From Acholoe squamosa (Eukaryota; Annelida; Polychaeta; Phyllodocida; Polynoidae), in assembly GCA_949317995.1 (NCBI GenBank), contig OX439051.1, positions 37,885,250 to 37,949,249 on the forward strand: a DNA stretch of 64,000 bases. Direction: 5' to 3'. Numbering within the stretch: position 1 is the stretch's first letter; the number at the start of each line of letters is the position of its first letter. The notes under the pieces are model-generated. The model saw only the letters and a program-made list of their open reading frames with translations. It did no database searches and was not told where the DNA came from. A program made the position numbers and the translations under genes. Positions 11,286 to 22,273 of this stretch are shown piece after piece.

Positions 11286-12471
11286 GGGTAGAGTGACCTT
11301 AAGTCATCCAGGTACCTTGAGTCGGCCATTTTGCTTGGTTTTGGGCACAAAATGAATATATTAATGAATATATTAGTGGATTCTAAGCTGTTTGCACTGG
11401 TGATATATGGCAAGATATGCTATAAGCTATCTTAGCATCTTTTAGATCATAAGTCTAGGACCATCAAGGAGCTCTAGATGACACAAGATTTTGTGAATTA
11501 TTCTTGAAGTCAGATATAGGTTTCCGATGATTTTCCAGCAACAAAATGGTAGATGAGTGATGATGTGATATTGACCAAGTAACAGAGTTAAACCTAAGTA
11601 AAAATGGAAAAAAAGCATTGCATTCATACTCTGTCAAACTTCATTTAACTTGAAATTATTCCTTTTATATTGTTCAGTACAAAATTCAACAATCTGCTGT
11701 ATAGAAGTTGACTCGTGGTATGATAAGACTGACCCAAGGTATCTGTGAGCAATACATGTACCTTGAGTCGGCCACTATACAAGTACCTTGAGTCGGCCAC
11801 TATTGCTTTTTGGTAAAAATGAACTTAGTAGTGACCATTTCATTGGGTTCTAAGTTATTTACACTGCTAGAATATGTTGAGCTGTAGCACCTGCTATCTT
11901 TCCATCTTTGGGTAAGTGAATCTAGCACTATCCATTATTTTTCAACAAAATCAACTATATTCTACCAATTAGGTAGAGAGGTCTTCTGATAGATTGACAC
12001 CCATTTTGAAATGACGGACAGCTGATAAATGGGGATAAGTTTGCTATAATTTATGTTTATCTAAGGAATGGTATTAATCAGCATTATAATTAGTAAAGTC
12101 ATTCCATAACCACTCTGACCAAGATCACTCAGCCGGGAATAAATGTTTTCCTTGTTTTGCTTCAAAAGCACACTCTTTACTATGAATAAGTTGAGTTATT
12201 TTGTGATGTGGCTGACTCAAGGTACCACAGTGGCCGACTCATGGTACTGATGAAGGAAAATTCACATCTATTGAATAATGGGTGCTCAAAGAGCTCCATG
12301 ACTATGGGTATGAAAGTTGTAACATTGCTGGATGGAAAGAGTAAGACATCTGGGTAATATTTTTAACCATTTTTAGATGACCCCTGCAAGTTATCCTACT
12401 ATTACAAAGATCCTAGAATAACTAGTAGGTGGTTAGATGACCCAGGTGGACGACTCATGGTCACTTTACCC
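11286..12471. mobile_element. Nested TA-flanked TIR element (1186 bp)
   Basis: Inverted ends GGGTAGAGTGACCTTAAGTC and the complement of GGGTAAAGTGACCATGAGTC lie between two TA dinucleotides (11284-11285, 12472-12473). The sister element at 13787-15507 shows the empty site with one TA (near 14739-14744), which proves insertion with TA duplication as in Tc1/mariner-type elements. The motif TACCTTGAGTCGGCCA, a variant of the terminal core, recurs inside at about 11312, 11757 and 11778, and inverted near 12210 and 12232. No transposase frame, so it is non-autonomous. A truncated relative is at 3995. Confidence 0.85.
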
Positions 12472-12599
12472 TAATCTTGTTTGATTCAACTCTAAAGTAT
12501 AACATTGAAATCAGTTTGAAACAAAGCACATCCGATACGTATGGGACTTATACTTCATGCCCACACTTCCTAGATAGGTTACATGTTGAACAGTGGTTC

Positions 12600-13310
12600 T
12601 GTGTGAACATCTTTTGGAATGGGGGTAATAAGTTGCCATTCTGAGTGAGAGTGAGTGACAGATGATGCAATCCTCACAGAGCATTGACATGGAGTGACAC
12701 AAATTCACGCATTGAGTGAGACCAATGTTGGCAATGGTGGTGATAAGTCTCCATTTTGTGTGAGAGTTGATTACAGTGGCACACACTCACACAGCGAGTG
12801 ACATCCATGTCAGTGATGGTGGTGATAAGTCGCCTTTTTGAGAGAAGATTAACTAGGAGTGACACAACCTCATGCAATGAGTGACAGCTATGTGCCAATG
12901 CAGGTGAAAAGTCGCCATTCTGAGTGAGAGTTGACAGACAGTGGCACATATTGATAGAGTGAGTGAGATCCATGTTGGCAATGGTGGTGACAAGCTGCCA
13001 TTCTGAGTGAGAGCTGACTGGGAGTGGCACATACTCACACAGGGAGTGAGATCCATATTAGCGATGTTTGTGATAAGTCACTATGCTGAGTGAGCACTGA
13101 CTGGGAGTGGCACATAATCACACAGTGAGTCAGATCTATGATGGCGATTGTTGTGATAAGCCGCCATGCTTTTTGAGGGATGACAAGGGGTGGCACATAC
13201 TCACGCAGTGAGTGAGATCATGTTGGTGACTGTTGTGAAAAATCGCCATGCCATGTGAGACTGACACACAATGGCAAAAGATGACGCAGTGAGTTATCAC
13301 TCAAAAAGGA
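12600..13310 (-). repeat. Right minisatellite array of copy 1
   Basis: Units of about 80-90 bp with GAGTGAGATCCATGTTGGC, GGTGATAAGTCGCCAT and GGCACATACTCAC. Unit content is partly the inverse of the left array (ATGGCGAC ... CACTCAC). Long open frames on the - strand here are by-products of the repeat and not genes. Confidence 0.8.
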
Positions 13311-13491
13311 CTCACCATTGATAACCAATCATGGCTACAGATAACGACAATTTGCTGGGTACTTATACAGAGAGGAGGGGCTCCGACAGATCTTAGGGCA
13401 ACAAGAGCCGTTTATATGGCAGATTAGTACACATGAAATAACTTTAGTATCTCAAAATTGTCATTGTAATAGGTATACATACCGTAATACC

Positions 13492-13734
13492 TTGCGTATA
13501 AGGTACACCCCATATAAGGTGCACCCAGACTTTAGGAATAAAAATGGAATAACTTCACTTCTAATCAATTTGAAAACCTATGGGTAGCTAACACGTCCCC
13601 CAATGGCCTGAAACTACTTTTGAATTCATGGGAGACTTTGGTAAGATTTTACCCTAAACTTTTTCTCATCCTACAAGGCACACTAGGGGCTTATCCTCAC
13701 GTATAAGGTATGGGTTATATGCATGGTATTACGG
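13492..13734. mobile_element. TA-flanked MITE (243 bp)
   Basis: The terminal inverted repeats CCGTAATACC and GGTATTACGG are each bordered by TA (13490-13491, 13735-13736). Copy C at about 57047-57062 shows the uninterrupted site with a single TA. Internally it holds a second inverted pair (GCGTATAAGGTA ... TACGTGAGGATAAG-like). Size, TA duplication and lack of coding fit a Tc1/mariner-type MITE. Confidence 0.8.
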
Positions 13735-13864
13735 TATTATATCAATTACTGGAATTGCAATCATTAGTTTACAAAGTTACACACTGCCCAGCAAATTGTC
13801 GTGACTCCTCGTCAACCTGTGTGAAGTGGGTCACACATGTCGCTAGATGGAACACGACGTCGCT

Positions 13865-14520
13865 ATAGCACAAGATCACCAGTAATAGCAATGGTGGTGA
13901 TCACATGGCCTCACCTCAGATGGCGAGGATGGTGATCACTCAGACTCACCAGGGATGGCGATGCGGGTGATCACTCACCTCGCTAAATGAAACACACACC
14001 TCGTCATAGCACAAGTTCACGAGGGATGGCAAGGATCGTGATCACTCATCCTCACCAGGGATGGCGACATGAGTGATCACTCATCCTCACCAGGGATGGC
14101 GACATGAGTGATCACTCACTTCGCTAGATGAGACGCACACCACGTCATAATGTACATTCACCACGGATGGCAAGGATTGTGATCAGTCACCTCGCTAGAT
14201 AAAATGCGAACCTCGTGATAGCACAGGTTCACCACAGATGGTGATCACCCACACTCACCAGGGATGGCGACACGAGTGATCACTCACCTCGCTAGATGAA
14301 ACACACACCATGCCATAGCGCATGTTCACCACGGTTGGCGAGGATCGTGATGACTCACACTCACCAGGGATGGCAAGGCGGTTGATCACTCACCTCGCTA
14401 GATGAAACGCGCACCACGTCATAGCGCAGGTTCACCATGGATGGCGAGAGTGGTGATCACTCAGACTCACCAGTGATGGCGATGTTGGTGATCACTCACC
14501 TTGTTAGATGAAAAGCTCAT
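13865..14520 (+). repeat. Left minisatellite array of copy 2
   Basis: The same degenerate 100-120 bp unit as at 10490-11075, with CACTCACCTCGCTAGATG, GGTTCACCA and GTGATCACTCA words. Unit number and order differ slightly from copy 1, as expected after unequal exchange or slippage. Confidence 0.8.
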
Positions 14521-14879
14521 GATCATCGACATTGGTAATCATGCAGCCTCACATCTGCCAGATCAAAGTATGTTTTGCCAGAGAAGGTATTGCCATATGT
14601 ATCTTCCCTCTAACCACAGACAAGGTGTTCATGTTGATATTTCCCTATGTATTTTTCCTGTAACCAGAGAAAAGGTGTTTATGGATAGTTGCTTTCATTT
14701 TAGAGATACCTCTATCTAAATTCAATTGATATTCTCTCTATATAATCTTGTTTGATTCAACTCTGAAGTATTACATGGAAATCAGTGTGAAACAAAGCAC
14801 ATTTGATACGTATGGGACTTATACCTCATGCCCACACTTCCTAGATTGGCTACATGTTGAACAGTGGTGCTGTCTCAAC

Positions 14880-15470
14880 AACTTTGGCAATGGTGGTGAT
14901 AAGTTGCCACTGTGAGTGAGAGTGAGTGACAGATGATGCAATCCTCAGAGAGCATTGACTTGGAGTGACACAAATTCACGCATTGAGTGAGACAAAGGCT
15001 GGCAATGGTGGTGATAAGTTGCCATTCTGAGTGAGAGTGAGTGACAGATGACGAATCCTTAGAGAGCATTGACATGGAGTGACACAAGTTCACGCATTGA
15101 GTGAGACCAATGTTGGCAATGGTAGTGATAAGTCGCCATTTTGTGTGAGAGTTGATGCCAGTGGCACGGGAGTGGTACATAATCACACAGTGAGTCAGAT
15201 CCATGTTGGCGATGCTTGTGATAAGCCGCCATTCTGAGTGAGAGTTGACAGGCAGTGGCACATACTCACGCAGGGAGTTAGATCCATGTTGGCGATGGTG
15301 GTGATAAGTCACCATGCTTTGTGAGGGATGACAAGGGGTGGCACATACTCACGCAGTGAGTGAGATCATGTTGGTGACTGTTGTGATAAATTGCCATGCC
15401 ATGTGAGACTGACACACAGTGGCGAAAGATGACGCAGTGAGTTATCACTCAGAAAGAAGTCACCATTGAT
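14880..15470 (-). repeat. Right minisatellite array of copy 2
   Basis: Units with GGTGATAAGTTGCCA, GAGTGAGAGTGAGTGACAG and GCATTGACATGGAGTGACAC, matching 12600-13310. One partial unit is deleted near 15165-15185 relative to copy 1. Confidence 0.75.
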
Positions 15471-15794
15471 GACCAATCATGGCGACAGATAACGACAATT
15501 TGCTGGGTGATGGGATCAAGTGCCAAGATAAAATGCAGAAAAATCAGAATGAACACAATAAACAGCTTAAATAAGTGTACCTAATGCCATTAGCACTACC
15601 TTTCCCCTTTACAGTGTGACTATAATGGCCCATGCAGTAGTTTAGAGCTGGTCAGTTATGACTGACTTCCTGTGCAATGTGGACTAGTCTGAAAGAGACA
15701 AGAAATCGGGACCTTTCCCATTCATGATGTAGCAATTAGAGGACAGGAGGGCATTTGTCAACATGATATGACTAGACACAGCCACTACAACTCA

Positions 15795-16091
15795 GCTAAC
15801 AGTGTTTAGGGATTAAACACTGGTGTTTAGAAGTTAAACACTTGGTTAAACACTTATTTGTCCCACCTTTCTCAATGCTTCTTAAGTGTTAAACGCATTC
15901 AATTTTAAACACGTTTAACTAGGAAGTGTTTAACCAAGTGTTTAAATGCTAAACACTTAAACACTTCAGTGTTTAGGTGTTTGAGAATAAGTGTTTAAAA
16001 GCTAAACACCTAAACACTTCAAGTGTTTAGATGTTTAAATGTTGGTGTTGAGAAAATTTGGTGTGTATCTTTAAACACCTTTTTTGCAGTG
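15795..16091. mobile_element. Inserted array of GTGTTTA/TAAACAC words
   Basis: About 20 copies of GTGTTTA or its complement TAAACAC alternate within 300 bp, forming many overlapping small palindromes. Copies B (near 36840) and C (near 57480) run straight through the site (ACTCAG..CTCCTCCAGTCAT in C), so this is an insertion in copy A. The left edge CTAACAGTGTTTAG and the complement of the right edge CTCACTGCAAAAAAGG share only a few bases, so the terminal repeats are unclear. A fragment of the same family is at 545-633. Confidence 0.7.
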
Positions 16092-16360
16092 AGACCTCCG
16101 CCAGTCATAATCCTACTATATTGGCTCCATTGTACACAGGGTGGCTGGGAAAAAGTGAGCTCTATTAAATTATAAATAGAGGCACTGCATTTGTTGTGTG
16201 TGATTAGGCTGTTAGTAGTTAGTAATAAATAATACCTCCAGTAACATTTTGATAGTTCAATTAATAGCATGTTGAGAAGTGCACTCCAGATGTAAAATAC
16301 GGCCCCCACCTGTGTTAAGCGAGTTAGTCTTGTTCCCTAAAAACAACTTAACATACATCT

Positions 16361-16430
16361 GGCACGATCTACTAATAGGGGTCTTAGTGCAGGGGGCAAT
16401 AAGGCCCCCTTTCCCAGTACATGTCACAAG
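16361..16430 (+). mobile_element. 70-bp micro-MITE, copy m1
   Basis: One of four related modules in the window (others at 31227, 43412 and 43590). It has the phrases CACGATCT, CTTAGTGCAGGGGG, AAGGCCCC, TTTCCCAGTACATGTCACA. In better copies the two ends are TGTGACA and TGTCACA. It is too small to encode anything and behaves as a dispersed miniature inverted-repeat unit. The left end of this copy is worn. Confidence 0.6.
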
Positions 16431-17645
16431 TCTTGTCTTCTGTCACCAATGCGACAAAGGGTATTACTTGTATGCAAATGAGCTTTGAAAGCAAACATGC
16501 TGTTCCTACAACTTAATCCTGCTCATGCTCAGCGGCAGGATTCATTACCTTTGGGAGGGGGCTCTCCGCTTGCCCATCCCAGTCTCTATGTAGACAAGGT
16601 ATAGCATAGGGCTGATATGCAACAAAATGTTTTTGGCTTCTCTTACTTTCATGTCAAAGGATCTAGAAGATCAACTGTACCTCAGATATTTGTAGCTAAT
16701 GGACAAGATGCACTAATTAAAGCATTAACAGACCTTTAGTTTTAAGAATCAACATTTCTACACAGTCAACCAAAGTCAGTCAGTGATATGAATACACCAA
16801 GTCAGTTTATTACTCTGTCATACTTAGTTATTAAACCATACAATACTACAAAGGGATGTTAGCCCCGGGAGGCATTCATCTACAACCACGTGATCTAGGG
16901 GAATCCATCATACAGACCTTATAATTTACACTCCACAGGCTAAAGGTCATGACTGTGGCAATTATAGGGCAATCAATGGTCTAGCCCTATACACGTCATA
17001 GCTATATGCATAATGTGTGTTTGGATACCTAGAAATAATGCACGTAGCTATTTAGATTGGGTGTGGTGTGTTGATGCAGGGGAGACCAAGGACATCAATG
17101 AATGTCTCACCCTGTCTATATTACTAGAGGGAACAACGCTGAAAAGGTGCCAGTGGAGTCTAGTTCCTCGCTCATGGTTAATGCCTCAAACTCCTATACA
17201 ATAGGCAATCATCCATCCAGGATATTGCCCTTAGTATTTTAAGCATACACGGCTTTTGGAAAATGGCGCTAAAAGGTTAATTGTATATTAGGCTCAGTGA
17301 GTTGAAATACATGTAAAAGGACATTACTCCTATTGTAAGTAACACAGTGTATGTTGCTTCCTGGAAATGTTCTGAAAGTGTGGGTTTGTAATGACAGCTA
17401 TGTTTGCTGTGACACACTGCATGTGGTTTCCAGGAACTATATGGGTTGGCTATGACAAATAAAACATGCTGTGTGTTGTGGTCATTGTCTTTCATCAGGT
17501 ACATCTTTAGAACTCCGGTCATACAGTTGAGTATTTTTCTGAACTCGGGGAAAAGCTAATGACTGTAATGGTTGCTTGTAATACAAAATGAAGTCCTCTC
17601 ACTGCCTCTTGTCTTTATTAAGAGACTTATCAAGGATAGACCTCT
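16431..17645. other. Copy A backbone, no gene seen
   Basis: Up to about 16960 the sequence aligns with copies B and C; beyond that I see no match. Short open frames show no motif. Confidence 0.45.
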
Positions 17646-18433
17646 GGAGGTTAATTCAAAACATCCTGGGATCGCAACCCATGCGATCTTAGGAACTATT
17701 CTACCTTATCCTATTAAGCGATCTTAAGATCAGACTGCGTTCACATTTACTAGCCAGCACTAAGATCGCATCGATCTTAGCCTCAGCCCTCCTACACTAT
17801 TCCAAGAAGTGCTGACTAGGCACAGGGGTAAGAGTCCCAAAATAAAGGAATAGCTGTGGAGTCACTCTTCTTCACAATAGTGCTTATACCATCTTCTCCA
17901 TCCCCATATGGGCTAAGAAATATATTAGATTCCATTTGTAAATAAGGTAACTTTAATGCAAATGTTCAACCAGGATAAACTAAAAATATCTTAGCTCAAT
18001 AGAGAGAGACAGATGAAATTCCCCAAATACAGAGTCTAGCTTGCAGCAAGAGGATACCAAAGGGAGTGGGGTAGGACTTCACATCAAAACTTGAGAAGGA
18101 AGAATTACCTAAGAGTGCCCTGATTGCATGAGTAGGCCTAAGGGCCCTCAAGGACTTCACTGTTTATGTATATGCAGCAGGCTATTCACTCATTCAATCA
18201 GGAGTGTTCCCTGTAAGTGCTCTTGTACTCAGGTGAAACCACTATGCAATTCTTTCACTAAGATTGCAGTGATCTTAGTGCTGAAAAAGGAACAGTGAAG
18301 TGATCCCAGGACTTACTATTCCTGACAGGCCTGCAACCACGGCATTAGATAGGGTAGACTGGCCAGGTTTTATGATATGTGCCTACACTAAGATCGTGGG
18401 TTTGTGATCCCAGGATGTTTTGAATTAAGCTCC
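17646..18433 (+). mobile_element. AAGATCGC TIR element, tandem copy a
   Basis: It starts GGAGGTTAATTCAAAACATC and ends GATGTTTTGAATTAAGCTCC, inverted repeats of about 20 bp. Subterminal hairpins include CTAAGATCGC/GATCTTAG pairs and GCGATCTTAAGATC. It is followed after one base by copy b in the same direction, giving a palindromic junction GAATTAAGCTCCTGGAGC. Relative to copy b it lacks a short stretch near 18152 (before TGTTTATGTATATGC). Non-autonomous. Confidence 0.8.
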
Positions 18434-18434
18434 T

Positions 18435-19241
18435 GGAGCTTAATTCAAAACATCCTGGGATTGCAACCCATGCGATCTTAGGAATTATTCTACCTTATCC
18501 TGTTAAGCGATCTTAAGATCAGACCGCATTCACATTTCCTAGCCAGCACTAAGATCGCATCGATCTTAGCCTCAACCCTCCTACACTATTCCAAGAAGTA
18601 CTGACTAGGCACAGGGGTAAGAGTCCCAAAATTAAGGAATAGCTGTGGAGTCACTCTTCTTCACAAGAGTGCTTATATCCTCTTCCCCGTCCCCATATGG
18701 GCTAAGAAATATATTAGATTCCATCTGTAAATAAGGTAACTTTAATGCAAATGTTCAACCAGGATAAAATAAAAATACCTTACCTCAATAGAGAGAGACA
18801 GATGAAATTCCCCGAAGACAGATTCTGGCTTGCAGCAAGACGATACCAAAGGGGGTGGGGTAGGACTTCACTTCAAAACTTGAGAAGGAAGAATTACCTT
18901 AGAGTGCCCTTAACACATAAGTAGGCCTAAGGGCCCTCAAGGACTCTCAGTAAATGTCCTCCCACCCCTGTTTATATGTATGCAGCAGGCTATTCACTCT
19001 TTCAATCAGGAGTGTTCCCTGTAAGTGCTCTTGTACTCAGGTGAAACCACTATGCAATTCTTTCACTAAGATTGCATTGATCTTAGTGCTGGAAAAGGAA
19101 CAGTGAAGTGATCCCAGGACTTACTATTCCTGACAGGCCTGCAACCACTGCATTAGATAGGGTAGACTGGCCAGGTTTTATGATATGTGCCTACACTAAG
19201 ATCGTGGGTTTGTGATCCCAAGATGTTTTGAATTAAGCTCC
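18435..19241 (+). mobile_element. AAGATCGC TIR element, tandem copy b
   Basis: Nearly identical to copy a over its whole length, with the same ends and hairpins. High similarity between the two indicates a recent duplication or two insertions into the same target. The inverted full copy at 648-1389 is more diverged. Confidence 0.8.
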
Positions 19242-19308
19242 TGTATTTTACTCTATAATTCATTAGGGGCTGTTACAGTGCCCTTACAACACCCTTACCC
19301 TTGCCTAA

Positions 19309-20032
19309 CCCTTTCGTGCCCAGAATTATTTTGAGAAAGCTGATTTATTCAACAAACTTAACACAGTAGAGGCCATTACCTATATTACGTCCAGATTAAA
19401 GTACTGATTCAAATGGTAACAGAAAGGGCAGTAAAATAGCTTTCAGAAAATGTAATGTGAAGCATAGGTTAGAGTATTATATGAGTCATTAGGAAATGAT
19501 GACAGCACAAGATGTTGAAATGGGCTGATTTGGATGAAGGTACCTAGGAAAATTATTTAATTTTCTTTTTTTAGATTTCCGTGGGGAATAGGTTATTTTC
19601 AATTCATAAAGCATTATTTTTACATTCCAAAGAAAGCTAGATTGATTTAAATTGAAAAAAAGATATGTATAATGATTGGATTCCTATAAGATAACCACAG
19701 CAAAAATATTTTATCAATATTTTTGGCATTTTTTGTCAATATTTTTGTGATTTTTTTTTAATTTTCTGTGTTTTCCCATTATTCTCATGGCCAGAGCGCG
19801 CACTTCATGTGTTTTAAGCCTATATTCAATTCATTATTTTCTGCAATAAGATCTCTTAATAAATATTAAGGTAAAGCATCATGACAAATTTGGTACCATT
19901 GGAAAGCTCTCGATATTACGAATCTTCTAGTGTTGAATTTATCTTAATCTGATGAATATTAAACCCATGGTGGTCTATTGAACATGTATACATGCTTAAG
20001 AGCGCACTTTTGCTATTCTGGGCACGTAAGGG
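19309..20032. mobile_element. piggyBac-like MITE with CTAA duplications
   Basis: The terminal inverted repeats CCCTTTCGTGCCCAGAAT and ATTCTGGGCACGTAAGGG differ at few positions. CTAA stands immediately outside both ends (19305-19308, 20033-20036). Ends beginning CCCTTT and a 4-bp TTAA-like duplication are characteristic of piggyBac-type elements. The interior is AT-rich and non-coding, so it would need a transposase from elsewhere. Confidence 0.75.
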
Positions 20033-20520
20033 CTAACACATTGATGCACCACTTTTTCTCCAAATCTTTGCAATTAATGTGCTCTTTTTACCGTGGGTTC
20101 TATCGATCTTTACCCTGCCATTTTTGCCCTCCCTCAGCTTTTTTAAGAAAAAGATGTAATGCCTCCAATACCCTTTGCTTCCCACATTTTCACATAATTT
20201 GTCACCTTTCTATAGAATATTCCTCTATGACCACCTTTAACAGAACTGTCTGCTCATTGCCTTCACTTCAGGAGGTTCCTTGTCAGATAAATGTCAGTTT
20301 GTATTCAGACACTGACCAAGCAGACCAACGCCATGTACAGTTTACAATCTTTGCTTCTTCTAGGGCTTCAAAGCAGATGTGGAGGCTCTCTGGAGGGCAG
20401 GCCTTTTATGAGGTAGGCAACCCTTTCTGCCGCAGTCTAGCACCAGTGTGGAGCTGGATGAAGCAGGCCGAATCCACAAAGACAGCCATCGATCAGGTTC
20501 CCGGGAATTTCTTTGAATAG
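19978..20520 (+). other. Unrecognised 180-codon open frame, probably non-coding
   Basis: The longest open frame outside the retroelements. Its start lies inside the piggyBac-like MITE and it runs across the MITE border into the flank. The composition is rich in Cys, His, Phe and Ser without any domain I recognise. Splicing from either side is not evident. I treat it as chance; a transcript or a conserved homologue would change that. Confidence 0.2.
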
Positions 20521-20532
20521 GTCTACTAGCAC

Positions 20533-21195
20533 TCAAAGTATTAGATTCAGAATTATTTATTGGTTCCTTTATCTTGAATTGTGACAGGGTCTGGCACTTG
20601 GAAACTGTACACTTGAAACATTAAACAAAAGGTTTCAGTGAGTATTATTTACACACTCTTCAACAGGTTTACAGTGTTGAATTGGCCAATCGGGCAATCA
20701 GCTGAAAGCTCTGACCATAAGACAGAAAGAAGAGTAAATTTTCTTTACAAACCTTTATATTCCTTCATATGAGTCGTGGTAAGAAGAAAGGAGCAATTTC
20801 CAATATAATTATAACCTTAAGGGCTGTCACGTATGATTTTAAATAAATAGCTTATTCCACTACTTATAAATGGTGACTGTATAGCCCACGGCACTGTATA
20901 CAAGTACTTTATCTGATGTGACATTGTTAGTGTATGTAATTTATACCCTCTTTTTTTGTCTTTCCCATAACAGATGTACCTTACATAATATTATACAGGT
21001 TCACACATCAGATAAATAAGGAATATTTGAAAAAAACAAGCATATCATTCCAGTGATCCATCCCAGACTATGCCAAGTTTAGTTACATTCGATTCGGCTG
21101 ATACCCTCAGGAGAATGAGAAAGAAGATATTGACCTAAAAAACTAGAGATGAATAAGCTCACACCCTTGAGGGTACTGAATAGAGAAGATTACAT
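20533..21195. other. Copy A backbone, then unassigned sequence
   Basis: Bases 20525-20790 align with copy B 39186-39430. The rest up to the MITE at 21196 shows nothing recognisable. Confidence 0.45.
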
Positions 21196-21325
21196 CTGGA
21201 GGCCATTTCTTAAGGCACTACGACTGCACACAGCACTATGACTGCATAATGCCAATGCTATTGCTTTGAGAATATTGGTACAACTAGGAGGGTGCAGTCG
21301 TAGTGCCTTAAGAAATGGCCTCCAG
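21196..21325. mobile_element. MITE with perfect 33-bp inverted ends
   Basis: Bases 21196-21228 and 21293-21325 are exact inverse complements over 33 bases, beginning CTGGAGGCCATTTCTTAAGG. The 64-bp middle contains a weaker repeat of CACTACGACTGCA. Perfect arms imply recent insertion or gene conversion. The class is not determined. Confidence 0.75.
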
Positions 21326-22214
21326 AGGAGTTCTTTGTGAAGCAATCATACCAAAGGGCATTTTGAGAGATGCAGCAGTTATGTGTCAATACTCCAAGTA
21401 AGTAACATGCAACATTCAACATTCAACAATGTAGAAAGCTCTCTTTTCAATTCATAAGGGGGAAAAAGACAGATGAAAAAAAAATTCATCACGATTAAGA
21501 TATAAGCTTTAAGCCATATCGAGACATATAATATAAATGAGAATAGAAGAGTGAGGAATGAATTTTGAAGTCCCCATAATTATATTCTGTATATATGTGA
21601 CCCATCAAGGGAGAACACACCTCTGCGGGGGATTTTTAATTTCCCATTTGGCCACCAGGGGGCATTTGAGGGGCAAAATTACTCTAAAATTATTTTGAAA
21701 ATACATCATGCTAGTTTTTGATGCAGAATTCAATACTCTCATTTTAAATGCACCATTTTCGTTAGAAATTGTCCATATTCTGATGGTAAAATGCACATTT
21801 TTCATGAGAAATCAACCTATATGCCTAATACTGGTTGCCATGGCAACCATTCCAATAATCAAAATTTGAATATTTTTATGCCAATTTTCCAGTTATACTC
21901 ACCAAAAACCTAAACTGAAAAAAGAAATGGAAAATTCCTTCTAGATAAAAATCTATGATAAAAATCACCATATTGTTGTGTATTTTTATGGAAAAGGCTG
22001 ATTTTTTTGTCTTTTTAGACATTATTATGGTTTATAATGTATTTGGACCTTAATCATCAATTTCAGATCTGAATAATGGCCTATGTTCAAAGAGGGGTTC
22101 TGACATAACTACTAGGAATATTCAAGCCAATGATGTCTCATTTTCAAGATCTTTCAAGAGATGAACTTTGATAATGAATTTCCCTGCAAAGGGGTGTTTT
22201 TGCTTGCCTGGTCA

Positions 22215-22216
<2 letters not shown>
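21326..22216. repeat. Interspersed repeat with CCACCAGGGGGCA and GTTGCCATGGCAACC
   Basis: From about 21595 (TATATGTGACCCATC, also the end of the MITE at 43040) the sequence carries GGCCACCAGGGGGCA and, near 21832, GTTGCCATGGCAACC. The same two features recur in the same order at 49300-49480. This points to a shared old repeat. No coding is visible; 21326-21594 holds nothing recognised. Confidence 0.5.

Positions 22217-22271
<55 letters not shown>
22217..22271. repeat. (TA)n microsatellite at the left end of the Ngaro-like element
   Basis: An uninterrupted alternating TA run. A matching run follows the element on the right (26986-27013), so the retrotransposon appears to have landed inside one TA tract. 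Confidence 0.9.

Positions 22272-22273
<2 letters not shown>

Larger units (their letters stand above)
10416..13359. mobile_element. TIR element with minisatellite arms, copy 1
   Basis: The ends are CCCAGCAAATTGTGGT and the inverse ACGACAATTTGCTGGG. TA is present on both sides (10414-10415 and 13360-13361). The paralogous positions in copies B (near 34522) and C (near 56773) lack the element and keep a single target, so the insertion limits are supported. The left arm (10490-11075) is a tandem array, a unique middle of about 300 bp follows, and the right arm (12600-13310) is another tandem array with partly inverted content. The architecture resembles foldback-type transposons, but only the outer 16 bp or so are clean inverted repeats. 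No transposase frame. A second element is nested in its middle at 11286-12471. Confidence 0.8.
13787..15507. mobile_element. TIR element with minisatellite arms, copy 2
   Basis: The ends CCCAGCAAATTGTCGT and ACGACAATTTGCTGGG are exact inverted repeats. TG flanks both sides (13785-13786 and 15508-15509), and copy C (57101-57110) keeps the empty site CACAGTGAGGGG. With copy 1 this suggests a 2-bp duplication (TA or TG). It has the same layout as copy 1: left array 13865-14520, a middle of about 350 bp, right array 14880-15470. It lacks the nested element, so it is the reference empty site for that insertion. A 72-codon open frame in the middle (14501-14719) also exists in copy 1 (11042-11260), but similarity is equally high outside it, so I do not regard it as coding. 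Confidence 0.8.

Noticed and set aside
12511-13056. Overlapping open frames on the - strand with repeated CHS-rich peptides
   Set aside because: They are translations of the right minisatellite array; the same happens at 14875-15315. The repeat period, not selection, keeps them open.
10490-15470. CRISPR-like regular repeats
   Set aside because: Units are long and degenerate, without unique equal-length spacers or cas genes; they are minisatellite arms of eukaryotic TIR elements.
15795-16091. Telomere-like or satellite array
   Set aside because: Words alternate in orientation and spacing is irregular; sister copies show it is a discrete insertion.
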